This document shows, in pieces, positions 41,836-42,396 of a DNA stretch of 42,396 nucleotides. A model generated the notes under the pieces. That model searched no databases, had not been told where the DNA came from, and worked only from the letters and a program-made list of their open reading frames with translations. Source of the DNA: DATCVR01 sp036566745. Its GTDB lineage: Bacteria > Actinomycetota > Actinomycetes > Jiangellales > Jiangellaceae. The stretch is from the NCBI GenBank assembly GCA_036566745.1, contig DATCVR010000119.1:1-42396 (forward strand), read 5' to 3'. Numbering within the stretch: position 1 is the first letter of the stretch; the number at the start of each line of letters is the position of its first letter. The position numbers and the translations under genes are program-made.

Positions 41836-42396
41836 TCACCAGATGCCGTAGTCGTCGCAGGTGATCTGGTCCTGGGGAACGCCCTGCTCGTGCAGGCGGT
41901 CGAGGGTGGCCTGGACCATGTTGGTGGGCCCGGCGACGTAGATGTTGTGCCGCCGCCAGTCGCCGTACGCCGAGACGATGTTGCCCATGAGGTCGGGGCT
42001 GCGGTCCTCGGGCCCCTCGGGCGACACCACCGGCACCACGGTGAGCTTGCGATAGCGCACCCCGATCGACTCGAGGTGTGGCAGGGCGTAGAGGCTGTCG
42101 CGGTCGCGGCCGGCGTAGAAGACGTGGACACGGCGGCCGTCGAGGCGCTGCTCCAGCTCCTGCAGCCCGGACAGGACCGGCGCGATGCCGGTGCCACCCG
42201 CGATGCACAGCAGGTCGCGCTCGGAGCGCGGGTTCGCGATGTCGAAACCCTGCGGAGCACCGAGCCGGAGCACGTCGCCGGCCTCGGTGCGCCAGACGAG
42301 GGCGCTGCTCACCCAGCCGGCCCCGATGGCGCGGACGTGGAACTCGAGGAGACCGTCGTGGCGGGGCGCGCAGGCCATCGAGTAGGCCCGCCAGAG
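41836..42396 (-). CDS. FAD/NAD(P)H oxidoreductase, FNR type (5' end outside window)
   Basis: 187 codons of the C-terminal part of a ferredoxin-reductase-like protein; the N-terminus lies beyond the right edge. The first residues, W-RAYSMA, are the FAD-binding RxYS motif. GGTGIAPVLSGLQEL is the NAD(P)-binding loop, followed by HVFYAGRDRDSLYAL and VAGPTNMVQATLDRL. The C-terminus TCDDYGIW contributes the conserved Cys and a terminal aromatic residue typical of this family. It could be the reductase part of a flavohaemoglobin-like or a two-component oxygenase system; the missing N-terminus would decide. Confidence 0.9.
   Translation of the reverse strand, partial: LWRAYSMACAPRHDGLLEFHVRAIGAGWVSSALVWRTEAGDVLRLGAPQGFDIANPRSERDLLCIAGGTGIAPVLSGLQELEQRLDGRRVHVFYAGRDRDSLYALPHLESIGVRYRKLTVVPVVSPEGPEDRSPDLMGNIVSAYGDWRRHNIYVAGPTNMVQATLDRLHEQGVPQDQITCDDYGIW

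Overview
The window is chromosomal DNA from a high-GC actinobacterium. Support: very high GC with strong G/C third-position bias, many GTG starts, an fhaA-fhaB-pstP-rodA-pbpA-Ser/Thr kinase cluster next to a tRNA-Leu gene (in Mycobacterium tuberculosis this cluster and leuT lie close to oriC), a DUF1707 protein, a DUF2630 protein and several apparently leaderless genes. Gene content suggests a Propionibacteriales/Nocardioidaceae-like organism, but this is a guess without a search. There is no prophage, insertion sequence, CRISPR array or plasmid module.

Layout. 1-6594 (minus strand): the cell-wall and division signalling operon, read fhaA, fhaB, pstP, rodA, pbpA, Ser/Thr kinase; the kinase runs off the left edge. 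6689-7312: a pyrimidine-dimer glycosylase-like gene, then tRNA-Leu(CAG) with a strong hairpin behind it. 7522-20776: a patchwork of short units: secreted proteins (unknown, Asp-box propeller, CAP domain), two Nudix hydrolases, a SnoaL-like protein, a ZIP transporter, a TetR/alpha-L-fucosidase pair, an alpha/beta hydrolase, a two-domain GNAT, SDR enzymes, DUF2630, DUF1707/MGG-repeat protein, and a divergent NmrA-like/HxlR pair. 20733-25063: a TetR gene divergent from a pyruvate dehydrogenase operon (E1alpha, E1beta, E2). 25089-28360: a small secreted protein, a MarR-GNAT fusion, and an XRE-type HTH fused to a MurA-like enolpyruvyl transferase. 28361-28847: a structured non-coding stretch. 28848-30835: Ada/AlkA fusion plus Ogt (alkylation repair). 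30814-35903 (minus): EcsC-like, 5-oxoprolinase-type hydantoinase, MerR regulator and a small partner. 36035-39918: Aat, an Fpg/Nei glycosylase, then an MFS exporter with its TetR regulator. 39878-42396: an unnamed small protein, an AAA ATPase, and the C-terminal part of a flavodoxin-reductase-like oxidoreductase.

How the genes work together. The first operon couples septal and lateral wall synthesis (RodA/PbpA) to phospho-signalling (kinase, PstP, FHA readers). DNA repair is well represented: dimer glycosylase, Ada-AlkA, Ogt, Fpg/Nei and two Nudix enzymes. Several regulator/target pairs have clear palindromic operators: TetR/pdh (21427-21450), TetR/MFS (37691-37716 and 37737-37762), MerR autoregulation (31512-31531) and HxlR/NmrA (20354-20376).

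Most interesting items: a 74-bp palindromic, MITE-like element inside the E2 linker coding sequence; the HTH-MurA fusion with a palindrome at its own promoter; at least eight genes with a TANNNT box 6-7 nt before the start codon (leaderless transcription); an Fpg/Nei protein lacking the zinc-finger arginine; and an AAA ATPase locus bracketed by CTAG-rich sequence and a perfect 24-bp palindrome. No complete undescribed system can be claimed from sequence alone.
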